A DNA stretch of 64,000 nucleotides from Microbacterium oleivorans (GTDB taxonomy: Bacteria; Actinomycetota; Actinomycetes; Actinomycetales; Microbacteriaceae), in the NCBI RefSeq assembly GCF_023715745.1, contig NZ_JAMBOV010000005.1, positions 62,001 through 126,000 on the forward strand. Reading direction: 5' to 3'. The notes beneath the pieces are model-generated. The model saw only the letters and a list, made by a program, of their open reading frames with translations, ran no database searches and was not told the origin of the DNA. A program made the position numbers and the translations under genes. Positions 8,797 to 16,942 of the stretch are shown here, in pieces; position 1 is the first letter of the stretch; every line of letters begins with the position of its first letter.

Positions 8797-9693
8797 ATGG
8801 CACGCGACCAGTACACGTTCACGAATCCGGTGGAGCTCTACGCGCACATCGAACCGCGCAAGAGTCACCAGGAGGAGCCCGGCCTCGACGCCGACCTCGC
8901 TCCCCAGGCCGACCTCGGCGAGGACACCTATCGCGGGACGGGCCGGTTGACGGGGCGAAAGGCCCTCATCACCGGTGGCGACTCCGGCATCGGCGCCGCG
9001 ACGGCGATCGCCTTCGCCCGTGAAGGGGCCGATGTCGCCCTGTCCTACCTGCCGGAAGAGGAGGAGGACGCGCAGCGGATCGCCGGCATCCTGCGTGAGG
9101 CCGGTGCCAACGTCCTCACCCTGCCGGGCGACCTGAAGGACAAGGACTACTGCGTCGGCCTCGTCGCGCAGGCGGTCGAGGGCCTCGGCGGCCTCGACAT
9201 CCTGGTCAACAACGGCGGCAAGCAGATCTACAGCGAGGACATCACCCAGCTGGACGACGAGCAGTTCGACCACACGTTCACCACCAACGTCGACGCGATG
9301 TTCTGGATCACCAAGGCGGCCGTTCCCCACCTCCCCGCGGGATCGACCATCATCAACACGACCTCGATCCAGGCGTACTCGCCGTCCGAGACCCTCGTGG
9401 ACTACGCCTCGACGAAGGCGACGATCAACGCCTTCACCAAGGCGCTCGCCCAGCAGCTCGCACCCAAGGGCATCCGCGTCAACGCGGTCGCTCCCGGGCC
9501 GGTCTGGACCCCGCTCCAGGTGACGGACGGTCAGCCGCCCGAGAAGCTCGAGCAGTTCGGCGAGGACACGCCGCTCGGACGCATGGGACAGCCCGCGGAG
9601 CTCGCTCCCGCGTACGTCTTCCTCGCGTCGCCGGAGTCGAGCTACGTCCTCGGCGAGACGCTCAACGTCAACGGCGGGATGCCGACCCCCTGA
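8797..9693 (+). CDS. Short-chain dehydrogenase/reductase, general stress (YdaD/YhxC-like) type
   Basis: A 298-residue extended SDR. It has the N-terminal extension typical of this subgroup (about 45 residues with KSHQEEPG and TYRGTGRLTGR), the cofactor motif TGGDSGIG, NNGG in place of NNAG, the catalytic YASTK, and a GGMP ending. ATG 8797 is preferred over ATG 8776 because AAGGAGAG lies 6-13 bases upstream of it. Relatives such as B. subtilis general stress protein 39 are NAD(P)H-dependent oxidoreductases of unknown substrate. A strong hairpin follows. Confidence 0.9.
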   Translation: MARDQYTFTNPVELYAHIEPRKSHQEEPGLDADLAPQADLGEDTYRGTGRLTGRKALITGGDSGIGAATAIAFAREGADVALSYLPEEEEDAQRIAGILREAGANVLTLPGDLKDKDYCVGLVAQAVEGLGGLDILVNNGGKQIYSEDITQLDDEQFDHTFTTNVDAMFWITKAAVPHLPAGSTIINTTSIQAYSPSETLVDYASTKATINAFTKALAQQLAPKGIRVNAVAPGPVWTPLQVTDGQPPEKLEQFGEDTPLGRMGQPAELAPAYVFLASPESSYVLGETLNVNGGMPTP

Positions 9694-9703
9694 CGATCGC
9701 ATG

Positions 9704-9740
9704 ACGAAGGCCCCGTCGCATCGCGCGGCGGGGCCTTCGT
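9704..9740. terminator. Hairpin terminator between convergent genes
   Basis: ACGAAGGCCCCG (9704-9715) pairs perfectly with CGGGGCCTTCGT (9729-9740) across a 13-base loop, giving a 12-bp stem. It lies 10 bases after the SDR stop and 10 bases before the tctA stop, so it can serve both strands. There is no long T run, as is usual in actinobacteria. Confidence 0.8.
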
Positions 9741-9750
9741 GGTGTCCGGG

Positions 9751-11280
9751 TCAGGCGTCGACGAGCTCCTTCGCGTCGGCCTTTGCGCGCTTGCGGGCGA
9801 CGATCTTGCTGCGGACCGAGAACACCAGCACCGCCGCGAGCAGCGCGTACAGCGTGATCGAGATGGGACCGTGGACGAGCACGGTGAAGTCGCCGTTGGC
9901 GCTCATCGCGGCATCCCGCAGGCTCGTCTCGGCGAGGGGACCGAGGACCATGCCGATGATGAGCGGGGCGAGTGGGAAGTCGAGCGCCCGCATGAGGAAC
10001 CCGAGCAGGCCGATCCCGAGCAGCATCACGAGGTCGAAGGTCGACCCCGACGTCGCGTAGATGCCCAGGGCGCAGAAGAGCGTGATGCCGGCGTAGAGGT
10101 ACGGGCGCGGGATGAGAAGGAGCTTCGCCCACAGCATCGCGAACGGGAGGTTCAGGATCAGCAGCACGACCATGGCGATGAAGAAGCTCGCCAGGAGAGC
10201 CCAGACGAGGTCGGGGGCCCGGTCGAACAGCAGCGGTCCGGGCTGCAGTCCGTACTGCCGGAAGGCGGCGAGCATGATGGCCGCCGTCGCCGAGATCGGC
10301 AGGCCCAGCGCCAGCAGGGCGCCCATCGCCATACCCGTCGTCGAGTTGCCGGCCGCCTCCGGGGCGGCGAGGCCGCGGATGGCGCCCTTGCCGAACATCG
10401 GGTTCTTGCGACGCGCGTCGAGGCGCTTCTCGAGGCCGTAGGCGAGGAAGGTCGGGATCTCGGACCCACCCGCGGGGACGACACCGAACGGCAGGCCGAT
10501 CGCGGTGCCGCGCAGCCACGCGGGAGCAGCTTCCTTCAACTCGCGGCGGCTCAGCCACGGGCGACCGGTGGGCTTGATGAGCGCCTTGTCCGTCATGTGC
10601 CGCTCGAGGCAGGCGACGTAGATCACTTCACCGAGCGCCAGGATCGCGACCGTGACGGTGACGAGCGAGATGCCGTCGAACAGATTGGGGGAGTCCATCG
10701 TGAACCGCGGCGCCCCCGAGACGCCGTCGATGCCGATGACCGCGATCCCGAGACCGATGAACAGCGACGTCAGACCCTTGATCGCGCTGTCGGCGACGAC
10801 CGACGAGGTCGCGGCGAACGCGAACACGGCGAGGGCGAAGAACTCCGCCGGCCCGAACCGGCTCGAGAAGTCCGCGAGCGCGGGAGCGACGAAGACGACG
10901 ACGATCGAGGCGACCATGCCACCGATGAAGGCTCCGATCGCAGCCGTGGCGAGGGCCTGCGCCGCCCGGCCGTTCAGCGCCATCTTGTGCCCCTCGAACG
11001 TCGAGGCGATGGCGGACGCCTGGCCCGGCGTGTTCATGAGGATGCCCATCGTCGAATCGCCGAAGAGGCCTCCGAAGTACACCCCCGCGAACATGATGAA
11101 CGCGGCGGTCGGGTCGAGGGAGAACGTGATCGGCAGCAGGAGGGCGACGGCCATCGACGAGCCGAGGCCGGGGAGCACGCCGACGGCGGTGCCCAGGAGG
11201 CACCCGATCAGCACCCACAGCAGGTTCGCGGAGGTGAGGGCACCGGCGAAGCCTTCGCCGAGGAGTGTCAGGACGTCCAT
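9751..11280 (-). CDS. tctA: Tripartite tricarboxylate transporter, large permease TctA
   Basis: A 509-residue polytopic membrane protein (about 11-12 spans), the large subunit of a TctCBA secondary transporter. The N-terminal signature GTAVGVLPGLGSSMAVALLLPITFSLDP and the repeat PAGGSEIPTFLAYGLEKR / GLAAPEAAGNSTTGMAMGALLALGLP in the middle are hallmarks of TctA. It imports citrate or related carboxylates with Na+ or H+, using the TctC binding protein. It is the last gene of tctC-tctB-tctA, one base after the tctB stop. A divergent two-component system probably controls the operon. Confidence 0.95.
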   Translation of the reverse strand: MDVLTLLGEGFAGALTSANLLWVLIGCLLGTAVGVLPGLGSSMAVALLLPITFSLDPTAAFIMFAGVYFGGLFGDSTMGILMNTPGQASAIASTFEGHKMALNGRAAQALATAAIGAFIGGMVASIVVVFVAPALADFSSRFGPAEFFALAVFAFAATSSVVADSAIKGLTSLFIGLGIAVIGIDGVSGAPRFTMDSPNLFDGISLVTVTVAILALGEVIYVACLERHMTDKALIKPTGRPWLSRRELKEAAPAWLRGTAIGLPFGVVPAGGSEIPTFLAYGLEKRLDARRKNPMFGKGAIRGLAAPEAAGNSTTGMAMGALLALGLPISATAAIMLAAFRQYGLQPGPLLFDRAPDLVWALLASFFIAMVVLLILNLPFAMLWAKLLLIPRPYLYAGITLFCALGIYATSGSTFDLVMLLGIGLLGFLMRALDFPLAPLIIGMVLGPLAETSLRDAAMSANGDFTVLVHGPISITLYALLAAVLVFSVRSKIVARKRAKADAKELVDA

Positions 11281-11281
11281 G

Positions 11282-11866
11282 TCAGAAACCTCCGAGGATG
11301 CCGGACGGGAGGGGCATCCCGAGGGCCATGTCGAAACCGATGTAGGCGAGGGAGCTCAGCGTGAGTCCCACGATGAGGCCCCGCAGAGGCCGGGTCGCGC
11401 CGAACGCCCGCGAGACGCACCAGAAGAGGAGCCCCGCCGCGAGGATCCAGCCGAGGACCTCGAGGAGGAACGCGAAGGCGAGGAAGGACAGCACGACCCA
11501 GGCGAATGAGCGCAGGTCGACGCGGACGGGGCGCGGGGCCTCCTCGCCCGTCCGCTCGGCCTCGAGCTCGGCGGTGAGCGCGTCGGGCGTCGCGCGCACC
11601 TCTCGGACCGCGCCAACGGCGAGCACCGCCGCGAAGGCGTAGAGTCCCGCCGCGATGATCCCCGGGAAGAACTGCGGACCCGGGAAGGCCGCGCCCTCGG
11701 GGACGCGCATCGTGAGGATGCCGATCACGAGATACGTCGCGAAGGCCATGAGGACCAGCGGCATCGTGAGGCCCTTGAGCAGGGCGGCGAGGCCCGGGCC
11801 GGAGACCAGGCGGAGGCGCTGGCCGACGACGGCGGACGCCGATGTGGGGTTGGCGGGGAAGCTCAC
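11282..11866 (-). CDS. tctB: Tripartite tricarboxylate transporter, small permease TctB
   Basis: A 194-residue membrane protein with four predicted spans (near residues 35-53, 68-88, 125-145 and 150-185). Its charged loop between spans 2 and 3 (TAELEAERTGEEAPRPVRVD) fits the size and plan of TctB. Its start overlaps the tctC stop by 4 bases and its stop is one base from tctA, so the three are co-translated. TctB proteins are poorly conserved; the call rests mainly on position and topology. Confidence 0.88.
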   Translation of the reverse strand: MSFPANPTSASAVVGQRLRLVSGPGLAALLKGLTMPLVLMAFATYLVIGILTMRVPEGAAFPGPQFFPGIIAAGLYAFAAVLAVGAVREVRATPDALTAELEAERTGEEAPRPVRVDLRSFAWVVLSFLAFAFLLEVLGWILAAGLLFWCVSRAFGATRPLRGLIVGLTLSSLAYIGFDMALGMPLPSGILGGF

Positions 11867-12876
11867 AGACCCATCTCCTCGTACAGTTCGCGGATGCGGA
11901 CCTCTTCGTCCTTCAGGAAGGCGTCGAGGTCGTCACCGGTGATGATCCGTTCGGTCCAGTGGTAACGCTCCATGGCGTCGGCCCACTCGGGGGTCGCGAT
12001 GCTGTCGAGCACGAGCTCGGTGAGCGCGTCGCGCTCCTCGTCCTCCAGGCCGGTCGGGGCCGAGAGCGACCGCCAGTTGGTGAGGGTCACGTCGTGGCCC
12101 TGCTCGACGGCCGTCGGGATGTCGATGCCCTCGATCGGCTCGTTCGCCACGAGTGCGAGCGCGCGCAGGCGTCCGGCCTCGATCTGGTCGATGTTGTCGG
12201 GGTACCCGCCCGCGGCCGCTTTCGCGGTGCCGTTGAGCAGGGCCTGGATGGCCTCACCGCCGCCGTCGGAGGAGATGTAGGTCGTGTCGACGGGGTCGAT
12301 CCCGGCGGACAGTGCCAGATCGGTGACGACGAGCTGGTCGAACGAGCCGCCGCCGGTCCACGGCAGCGCCTTCGGATCCTCCTTCCAGGCCTCGACGAGA
12401 TCGTCGAGCGTCTCGTACGGGGAGTCGGCCGGCACGACGATGACGTCGTACTCCTCGACGACGACCGCCAGCGGGGTGACGTCTGCGAGGGTCGCGGCGG
12501 AGTCGAACTGGATCGTGGCGGCGAGCAGCCCCGTACCGCCGACGAGCATGTTGTTCGGCTGTCCCTCGAGCACCGAGACGTTCCCGAGTGCGATCGTGCC
12601 GCCGGCGCCCGGCATGTTGACGACCTGCACGTTGTTCACGAGGCCGTTCGCCTTCTGCGCCTGCTGCAGCTCGCGGGCGACGCCGTCCCACCCGCCTCCT
12701 GCGGCGGCAGGCGCGACGATCGTCATGGACGCGCCGACCTCGCCCCCGGTCGAGGCGGAGACGACCGATCCGGTGGCGGCCGTGCCGATGGCGGCGGCGG
12801 CGATCACACCGCCGACGATCTTGCCGACCACATGTCGGGCGCGACGCGGCGGCGCGGGTGTGTCTGTCTGGGTCAT
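11863..12876 (-). CDS. tctC: Tripartite tricarboxylate transporter substrate-binding protein TctC
   Basis: A 337-residue exported binding protein (Bug/TctC family). ATG 12876 follows GGAGGGAG. The N-terminus has a basic stretch (PPRRARHVVGK) and a hydrophobic core (IVGGVIAAAAIGTAATGSVVSA), a signal peptide or membrane anchor without a lipobox cysteine. The mature part begins with IVAPAAAGGGWDGVARELQQ, the ligand-loop glycines of Bug proteins, and carries VQVVNMPGAGGTIALGNV. Family members bind carboxylates such as citrate, tricarballylate or aromatic acids. The ligand cannot be told from sequence. Confidence 0.93.
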   Translation of the reverse strand: MTQTDTPAPPRRARHVVGKIVGGVIAAAAIGTAATGSVVSASTGGEVGASMTIVAPAAAGGGWDGVARELQQAQKANGLVNNVQVVNMPGAGGTIALGNVSVLEGQPNNMLVGGTGLLAATIQFDSAATLADVTPLAVVVEEYDVIVVPADSPYETLDDLVEAWKEDPKALPWTGGGSFDQLVVTDLALSAGIDPVDTTYISSDGGGEAIQALLNGTAKAAAGGYPDNIDQIEAGRLRALALVANEPIEGIDIPTAVEQGHDVTLTNWRSLSAPTGLEDEERDALTELVLDSIATPEWADAMERYHWTERIITGDDLDAFLKDEEVRIRELYEEMGL

Positions 12877-12886
12877 CGTTGCTCCC

Positions 12887-12914
12887 TCCGCGCGGACATC
12901 GTCGTCTCCGCGCG
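12887..12914. promoter_or_regulatory. Direct repeat in the tctC / sensor-kinase intergenic region
   Basis: TCCGCGCG occurs at 12887-12894 and 12907-12914, exactly 20 bases (two helical turns) apart, between the divergent tctC and kinase genes. This is the spacing expected for a dimeric response regulator binding one face of DNA. The first copy touches the tctC ribosome-binding site, so a role at the RNA level or chance is also possible. Confidence 0.3.
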
Positions 12915-13014
12915 ATCGAAATAGGATGACAGCGCGCGGCGACGGGCCGGCATCCGCCGTCAGTTGTTCTCTTAAACGCTCACGCGTCGCGCGACGGACG
13001 AGGAGTGGTGCACG

Positions 13015-14280
13015 ATGACGTCTCCGCTGCGGCCCCGCACGGTGCGGTTGCTGCTGCTCGTGCTGCCCTCGGTCGTGGGTCTCGCCGCCCTGTCGGCCAC
13101 GGTGGCGGTCGCGATGGACGTGCAGGAGCGCACGATCCGCGAGGCGACCGCCGAGCGCGTCATGGGCGTCGCGCAGAGCATCGCCGATCTCGAGGACGTG
13201 CGTGCGACGCTGTCGGCGGTGACGGATGCCGGTACCCCGGCGGATCTCGCCGACGCGACCGACCTCGCCGCGGCCACGGCGGCGCTGCAGCCGCTCGCCG
13301 AGCTCGTCGCGGCATCCGCGGGGGTGTACTACGTCGTCATCACCGATGACGAGGGGGTGCGGATCACGCATCCCTCTGCGTCCGAGCGCGGGGTGCAGGT
13401 GGAGACGACGAACGCAGCGGTCCTCGCCGGTGAGACGTTCCTCGGCACCGAGCGCGGCGCCTCCGGTCCGTCGCTGCGGGCGAAGGTTCCCGTGCGTGCC
13501 GACGACGGCGGGATCGTCGGGATGGTCGCGGTCGGTGTGCTGGAGTCGAGCATCGCGGAGGATCGCGACCACGCGCTCGCGGGGCTCCTCCCGTGGGGGA
13601 TCGGGGCGCTGATCGTGGCGACCCTCGCGAGCTCTGCGCTGACGGCCGCGGTCGAGCGCCGCTTCCGCCGGGCCGATGTCGTCGCCGCCGAGAACGCGCA
13701 GATGGCGCGGACGACGGCGGCGTTGCGGGAGCAGTCGCACGAGTTCCGTACGAGATTGCACGTCATCCACGGGCTGGTCTCGCGCGGGGACGACGCCGCC
13801 GCCCTCGGCTACATCGAGGACGTCGTCCCGGTGCGATCCGCCGAGAGCCGGGAGAGCGACGCCGAGCCGGTCGCGGAGGCGACGATGCACGCCGTGCGCG
13901 CCGAGCTGCTCGACCTCGGGGCGCAGGCCGAGTTCGACCTGGTCCTCGACGGAGATCTCGACGAGGGCGCGGTCTCGGTCGTGACGAACCTCTGCCGCAA
14001 CGCGGGCGAGGCCGGGGCGACCCGCGTGCGGTGCGTGGTCCGCGGCGAGGGCGGACGCCTGCGGGGCGCCGTCGAGGACGACGGCCCGGGGGTCGATCCG
14101 CGGGTCGCGGGCCGGATCTTCGGACAGGGGTTCTCGACGAAGGTCGACTCGACGGGATTCGGGCGCGGCTACGGTCTCGACCTCGTCCGCCGGACGGTGA
14201 CGTCGCGCGGCGGCACGATCGAGGTCGGTCCGTCGTCGCTCGGCGGCGCTCGGTTCGCGTTCGAGATGGAGCGGGTGTGA
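13015..14280 (+). CDS. CitA/DcuS-type sensor histidine kinase, short form
   Basis: A 421-residue membrane kinase. TM1 is near residues 10-33 and an extracytoplasmic sensor domain spans about 35-190 (VYYVVITDDEGVRITHP is the PAS-like CitA core). TM2 is near 192-213, and the phospho-acceptor is His242 in EQSHEFRTRLHVIHGL, the pattern of citrate/fumarate kinases. The N box (Asn325, NLCRNAGEAG) and G boxes (DDGPGVD, GFGRGYGLDLV) follow. The usual cytoplasmic PAS domain between TM2 and the histidine is missing. It pairs with the downstream regulator and, being divergent from tctCBA, probably senses the carboxylate imported by it. Confidence 0.9.
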   Translation: MTSPLRPRTVRLLLLVLPSVVGLAALSATVAVAMDVQERTIREATAERVMGVAQSIADLEDVRATLSAVTDAGTPADLADATDLAAATAALQPLAELVAASAGVYYVVITDDEGVRITHPSASERGVQVETTNAAVLAGETFLGTERGASGPSLRAKVPVRADDGGIVGMVAVGVLESSIAEDRDHALAGLLPWGIGALIVATLASSALTAAVERRFRRADVVAAENAQMARTTAALREQSHEFRTRLHVIHGLVSRGDDAAALGYIEDVVPVRSAESRESDAEPVAEATMHAVRAELLDLGAQAEFDLVLDGDLDEGAVSVVTNLCRNAGEAGATRVRCVVRGEGGRLRGAVEDDGPGVDPRVAGRIFGQGFSTKVDSTGFGRGYGLDLVRRTVTSRGGTIEVGPSSLGGARFAFEMERV

Positions 14281-14990
14281 GCGCCGCGCCGATCCGGGTG
14301 CTGGTCGTCGACGACGACCAGGGTGCCCGCGCGCTGCACTGCCGGTTCGTGGACGCCGTGCCCGGCTTCACCGTTGCGGGTGCCGTCGGCACGGGACGGG
14401 ATGCGATCGTGCAGACCCGGGCGGGGGTGGACCTCGTGCTGCTCGATATGCGGCTGCCCGACGTCAGCGGCATCGAGGTGCTGCATCGCCTGCGGACCGT
14501 CGGCGATGTCGGGCCCGACGTGCTCGTCATCAGCTCCTCCCACGATCAGACCACCGTGCGACAGGCGCTCGCCGCCCGCGTGGTCGGCTACCTCGTGAAG
14601 CCCTTCACCGAGGCGGCTCTGCGTGAGCGATTGGAGCGCTATCGCGAGGAGCGCCAGGCGCGATCGGATGCGGGCCGCGACCGCCCGCTCGCGCAGGGCG
14701 AGATCGATCGCCTGCTGGCGACCGGCGGCATCCGGACCGTCCCGGCGTCCACCGGCGGATCGCGCCCGCTGCCGAAGGGGCTCGCCGCGCCCACCTTGGC
14801 GCGCGTCCTCGAGGCGCTCGACCCGGTCACGGGGCGTTCGGTCCTCGAGGTGGCGACGGCGTGCGATCTGTCGCGCGCCACGGCGCACCGCTACCTGACG
14901 CATCTGGCCGAGTCCGGCGCGATCGCGGTGTCGCACCGCTACGGTCGGCGCGGCCGCCCCGAGGTGCTGTACCGTCTCGCCCCGGTCTGA
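14277..14990 (+). CDS. CitB/DpiA/DcuR-type response regulator
   Basis: A 237-residue regulator whose GTG start overlaps the kinase stop by 4 bases. The receiver domain spans residues 1-125: acidic pocket VVDDD, phospho-acceptor Asp57 in LLDMRLPD, and Lys108 in YLVKPF. The C-terminal domain (about 170-237) has the helix-turn-helix DLSRATAHRYLTHLAESGAI followed by a wing-like GRRGRPEVLYRL. This is the winged HTH found in CitB-type regulators of carboxylate uptake. It probably activates tctCBA (context inference). Confidence 0.92.
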   Translation: MSAAPIRVLVVDDDQGARALHCRFVDAVPGFTVAGAVGTGRDAIVQTRAGVDLVLLDMRLPDVSGIEVLHRLRTVGDVGPDVLVISSSHDQTTVRQALAARVVGYLVKPFTEAALRERLERYREERQARSDAGRDRPLAQGEIDRLLATGGIRTVPASTGGSRPLPKGLAAPTLARVLEALDPVTGRSVLEVATACDLSRATAHRYLTHLAESGAIAVSHRYGRRGRPEVLYRLAPV

Positions 14991-14997
14991 GCGGGGC

Positions 14998-15588
14998 TCA
15001 GCCGGGGAACGCCTCCTGGTACAGCGCCTCGAGCTCGGGTGAGTCGACGTCGCTGACGCCGCAGGTCGCGACGACGCCGTCCGTGGCCGCGATCAGGTAG
15101 GTGGTGCCGTCCTCGAAGACGATGGGGGCTCCGTCCACCGCGGTGTCCTCGCCCTGGGCGACCTCGACCGTGTTGCCGACCTCTCCGGCGAATCGGTCGT
15201 CGACGCTCAGCGTGACGACGCCGTCGTCGATCGAGGTGACGGTGGCGCGGAACGCATCCTCCGCCTGTCCGATGACCTCGGGCGTGGTCTGCGCGCACAT
15301 GGCGGTGAGGCCGCCGCCGGGGGCGAGCTCGAGGCGCGTCGGTGCGGCGGGCGACGTGAGCGCCATCGGCAGGAGGAGCGCGGCGGCCGCGGCGGCGACG
15401 ACGATGCCGCCACCGGCGACGAGCCAGCCGCGGCGTGACGTGCGGGCGCCCGCGGGCGCGAGTTCGGTGCGGGTCATGGTGTCCTCCGTCAGTCGGGTGA
15501 GCCGGTCCTCGCGCAGGGGCGCGAGCGACGCGGAGGGATCGGCGCGACGGATCAGTCGTCGCAGGTCGTCCTGATCGTGGCTGCTCAT
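14998..15588 (-). CDS. Single-span membrane protein, probable anti-sigma factor
   Basis: A 196-residue protein coupled to the ECF sigma gene before it (4-base overlap). The N-terminal 50 residues are cytoplasmic and charged (DDLRRLIRRADPSASLAPLREDRL). One span lies near residues 53-77, and the rest is extracytoplasmic with two cysteines (AMCAQTT, ATCGVSD). Gene order sigma then single-span protein is the standard arrangement for an ECF sigma factor and its anti-sigma factor. No zinc-binding ZAS motif (HxxxCxxC) is present, so the assignment rests on context and topology. Confidence 0.6.
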   Translation of the reverse strand: MSSHDQDDLRRLIRRADPSASLAPLREDRLTRLTEDTMTRTELAPAGARTSRRGWLVAGGGIVVAAAAAALLLPMALTSPAAPTRLELAPGGGLTAMCAQTTPEVIGQAEDAFRATVTSIDDGVVTLSVDDRFAGEVGNTVEVAQGEDTAVDGAPIVFEDGTTYLIAATDGVVATCGVSDVDSPELEALYQEAFPG

Positions 15589-16130
15589 CGTCCGCTCCTC
15601 TCCTTCACTTCGACATGTCCGGCGGATGCCGCTTCCTTACGCCACGCGTCGGCGAACTTCTTCCGGGCGCGGTGCAGCCGGACGGTGGCGGCGTTCGCGG
15701 TGATGCCGAGGACGACGGCGATCTCGCGCGGCTCGAGCTGCTCCCAGGACCACAGACGCAGCACCTCGGCATCCGCCGGGCGCAGCGACCCGAGGACCTG
15801 CCGCACGGCGTCGTCGATCCCGTCCTCGGCGACGGGCGCCGCTTCGTGCGGCGGATCGAGAATCCGGATGCGGCTGCTCAGCCGCTCGCGTCGACGCGCG
15901 GCGCGCTCGGTGTTGGCGAGCTGCAGCCGTGCGATCCCGATCGCCCAGGCGATGTGCTCGGCGGGGATGTCGTCGAGGCGCCGCCACAGCGCGAGGAGTG
16001 TCTCGGAGACGACGTCGTCGACGTCGGCCGCGGGCGCGCGCCGGTGGGCGTACCGGCGCACGGGCTCGATGACGTCGCGGGCGATCTCCTCGAAGCGCCG
16101 GCGGCGGTCTGCGTGCGACATGGGCCCCAT
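15585..16130 (-). CDS. ECF-type RNA polymerase sigma factor
   Basis: A 181-residue sigma-70 family protein. Region 2 covers residues about 10-80, with VDDVVSETLLALWRRLDDIP corresponding to region 2.2 and WAIGIARLQLANTERAARRR to 2.3-2.4. Region 4 covers about 120-170, with the HTH LEPREIAVVLGITANAATVRLHRARKKF. No C-terminal extension is present. It overlaps the probable anti-sigma gene, so the pair is likely a signal-responsive unit. Its target promoters are unknown. Confidence 0.9.
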   Translation of the reverse strand: MGPMSHADRRRRFEEIARDVIEPVRRYAHRRAPAADVDDVVSETLLALWRRLDDIPAEHIAWAIGIARLQLANTERAARRRERLSSRIRILDPPHEAAPVAEDGIDDAVRQVLGSLRPADAEVLRLWSWEQLEPREIAVVLGITANAATVRLHRARKKFADAWRKEAASAGHVEVKERSGR

Positions 16131-16160
16131 GCTCCAGCATGTCCGGCACGGCGCCCGTTC

Positions 16161-16823
16161 TTACGCGTCCGTGTCGTCGGCTCCCGTGTCGTCCCTGGCC
16201 GGGATCTCCAGGAGGTGCAGGAAGTCCTCGAAGAGGCCCTCCATGTCGACGGCATCGGGGTCGAGCAACCACTGCAGCTGCAGACCGTCCATCATCGCTG
16301 TCACGAGCTGACCGACCCGCTGAGGGTCGAGGTCGGCGCGCAGCTCGCCCTGCTCCTGCAGACGTGTGAATGACTCGTCGTCCTGATGCCGGATCGCGCG
16401 GTAGCGCTCGCGGAACGACTCGTGTGCCGGATGCTGCGGGTCGGTCGCTTCGGCCGAGAGCACGACGTGCAGCGCCACGAGTCCGGGGGAGCGGGTGTTG
16501 CGGGCGACCTGCTCGCGCATCGTGTCGACGAAGCTGACACCCGCGGCCTCCGACTGCTCGCGCCGGTGCCGGTCGATCTCGTCGCGTTCGGCGATGGTGG
16601 CGGCGAGCAGGCCCACCTTCGACCCGAAGTGGTGGAGGAGGCCTGCATCCGAGATGCCGACGCGCCGGGCGATCTCGCGGAGCGACGTGCCGCGGTATCC
16701 CTGTTCGCCGAAGACCTCGACGGCGGTCTCGAGGATCGTCGATCGTCGCTTGTCGCCGCGCACCCGGCGCAGGTCGGGTCGCACGGGGGACTCAGTGGGG
16801 GTCTCTTCGGCTGCGTTGGTCAT
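16161..16823 (-). CDS. TetR-family regulator (first of two paralogues)
   Basis: A 220-residue repressor. The N-terminal HTH is TSLREIARRVGISDAGLLHHFGSK (residues about 47-70), followed by a ligand-binding domain ending VTAMMDGLQLQWLLDPDAVDMEGLFEDFL. It is transcribed divergently from a sugar ABC transporter, with a 24-bp operator between them (16870-16893), so it most likely represses both. It closely resembles the TetR at 27971-28609, including the LHHFGSK end of the recognition helix and the GLQ-QWLLDP motif. The inducer is probably a sugar (inference). Confidence 0.88.
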   Translation of the reverse strand: MTNAAEETPTESPVRPDLRRVRGDKRRSTILETAVEVFGEQGYRGTSLREIARRVGISDAGLLHHFGSKVGLLAATIAERDEIDRHRREQSEAAGVSFVDTMREQVARNTRSPGLVALHVVLSAEATDPQHPAHESFRERYRAIRHQDDESFTRLQEQGELRADLDPQRVGQLVTAMMDGLQLQWLLDPDAVDMEGLFEDFLHLLEIPARDDTGADDTDA

Positions 16824-16869
16824 GGCCTGCTCTCTTGCGAGGTCGATGCCCGCCAGTTTATGCTCAACA

Positions 16870-16893
16870 AACTAAGCGAGCAGTCGCTAAGTT
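16870..16893. promoter_or_regulatory. 24-bp TetR operator between regulator and sugar ABC operon
   Basis: AACTAAGCGA (16870-16879) and TCGCTAAGTT (16884-16893) form an inverted repeat with one mismatched pair and a 4-base spacer. It lies in the divergent region between the TetR gene and the binding-protein gene. Read on the reverse strand it begins AACTTAGCGA, matching the AACTTAC half-site of the operator at 27874-27897. Confidence 0.75.
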
Positions 16894-16942
16894 AGTTTTC
16901 CGACCAGCTGCCGCTGCGTCAAGACTCGATGAGGAGGAACCC

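Noticed and set aside
9739..11364. A 541-codon frame antisense to tctA
   Set aside because: Low-complexity His/Arg/Asp/Glu-rich translation; tctA on the other strand has clear family motifs and membrane spans.
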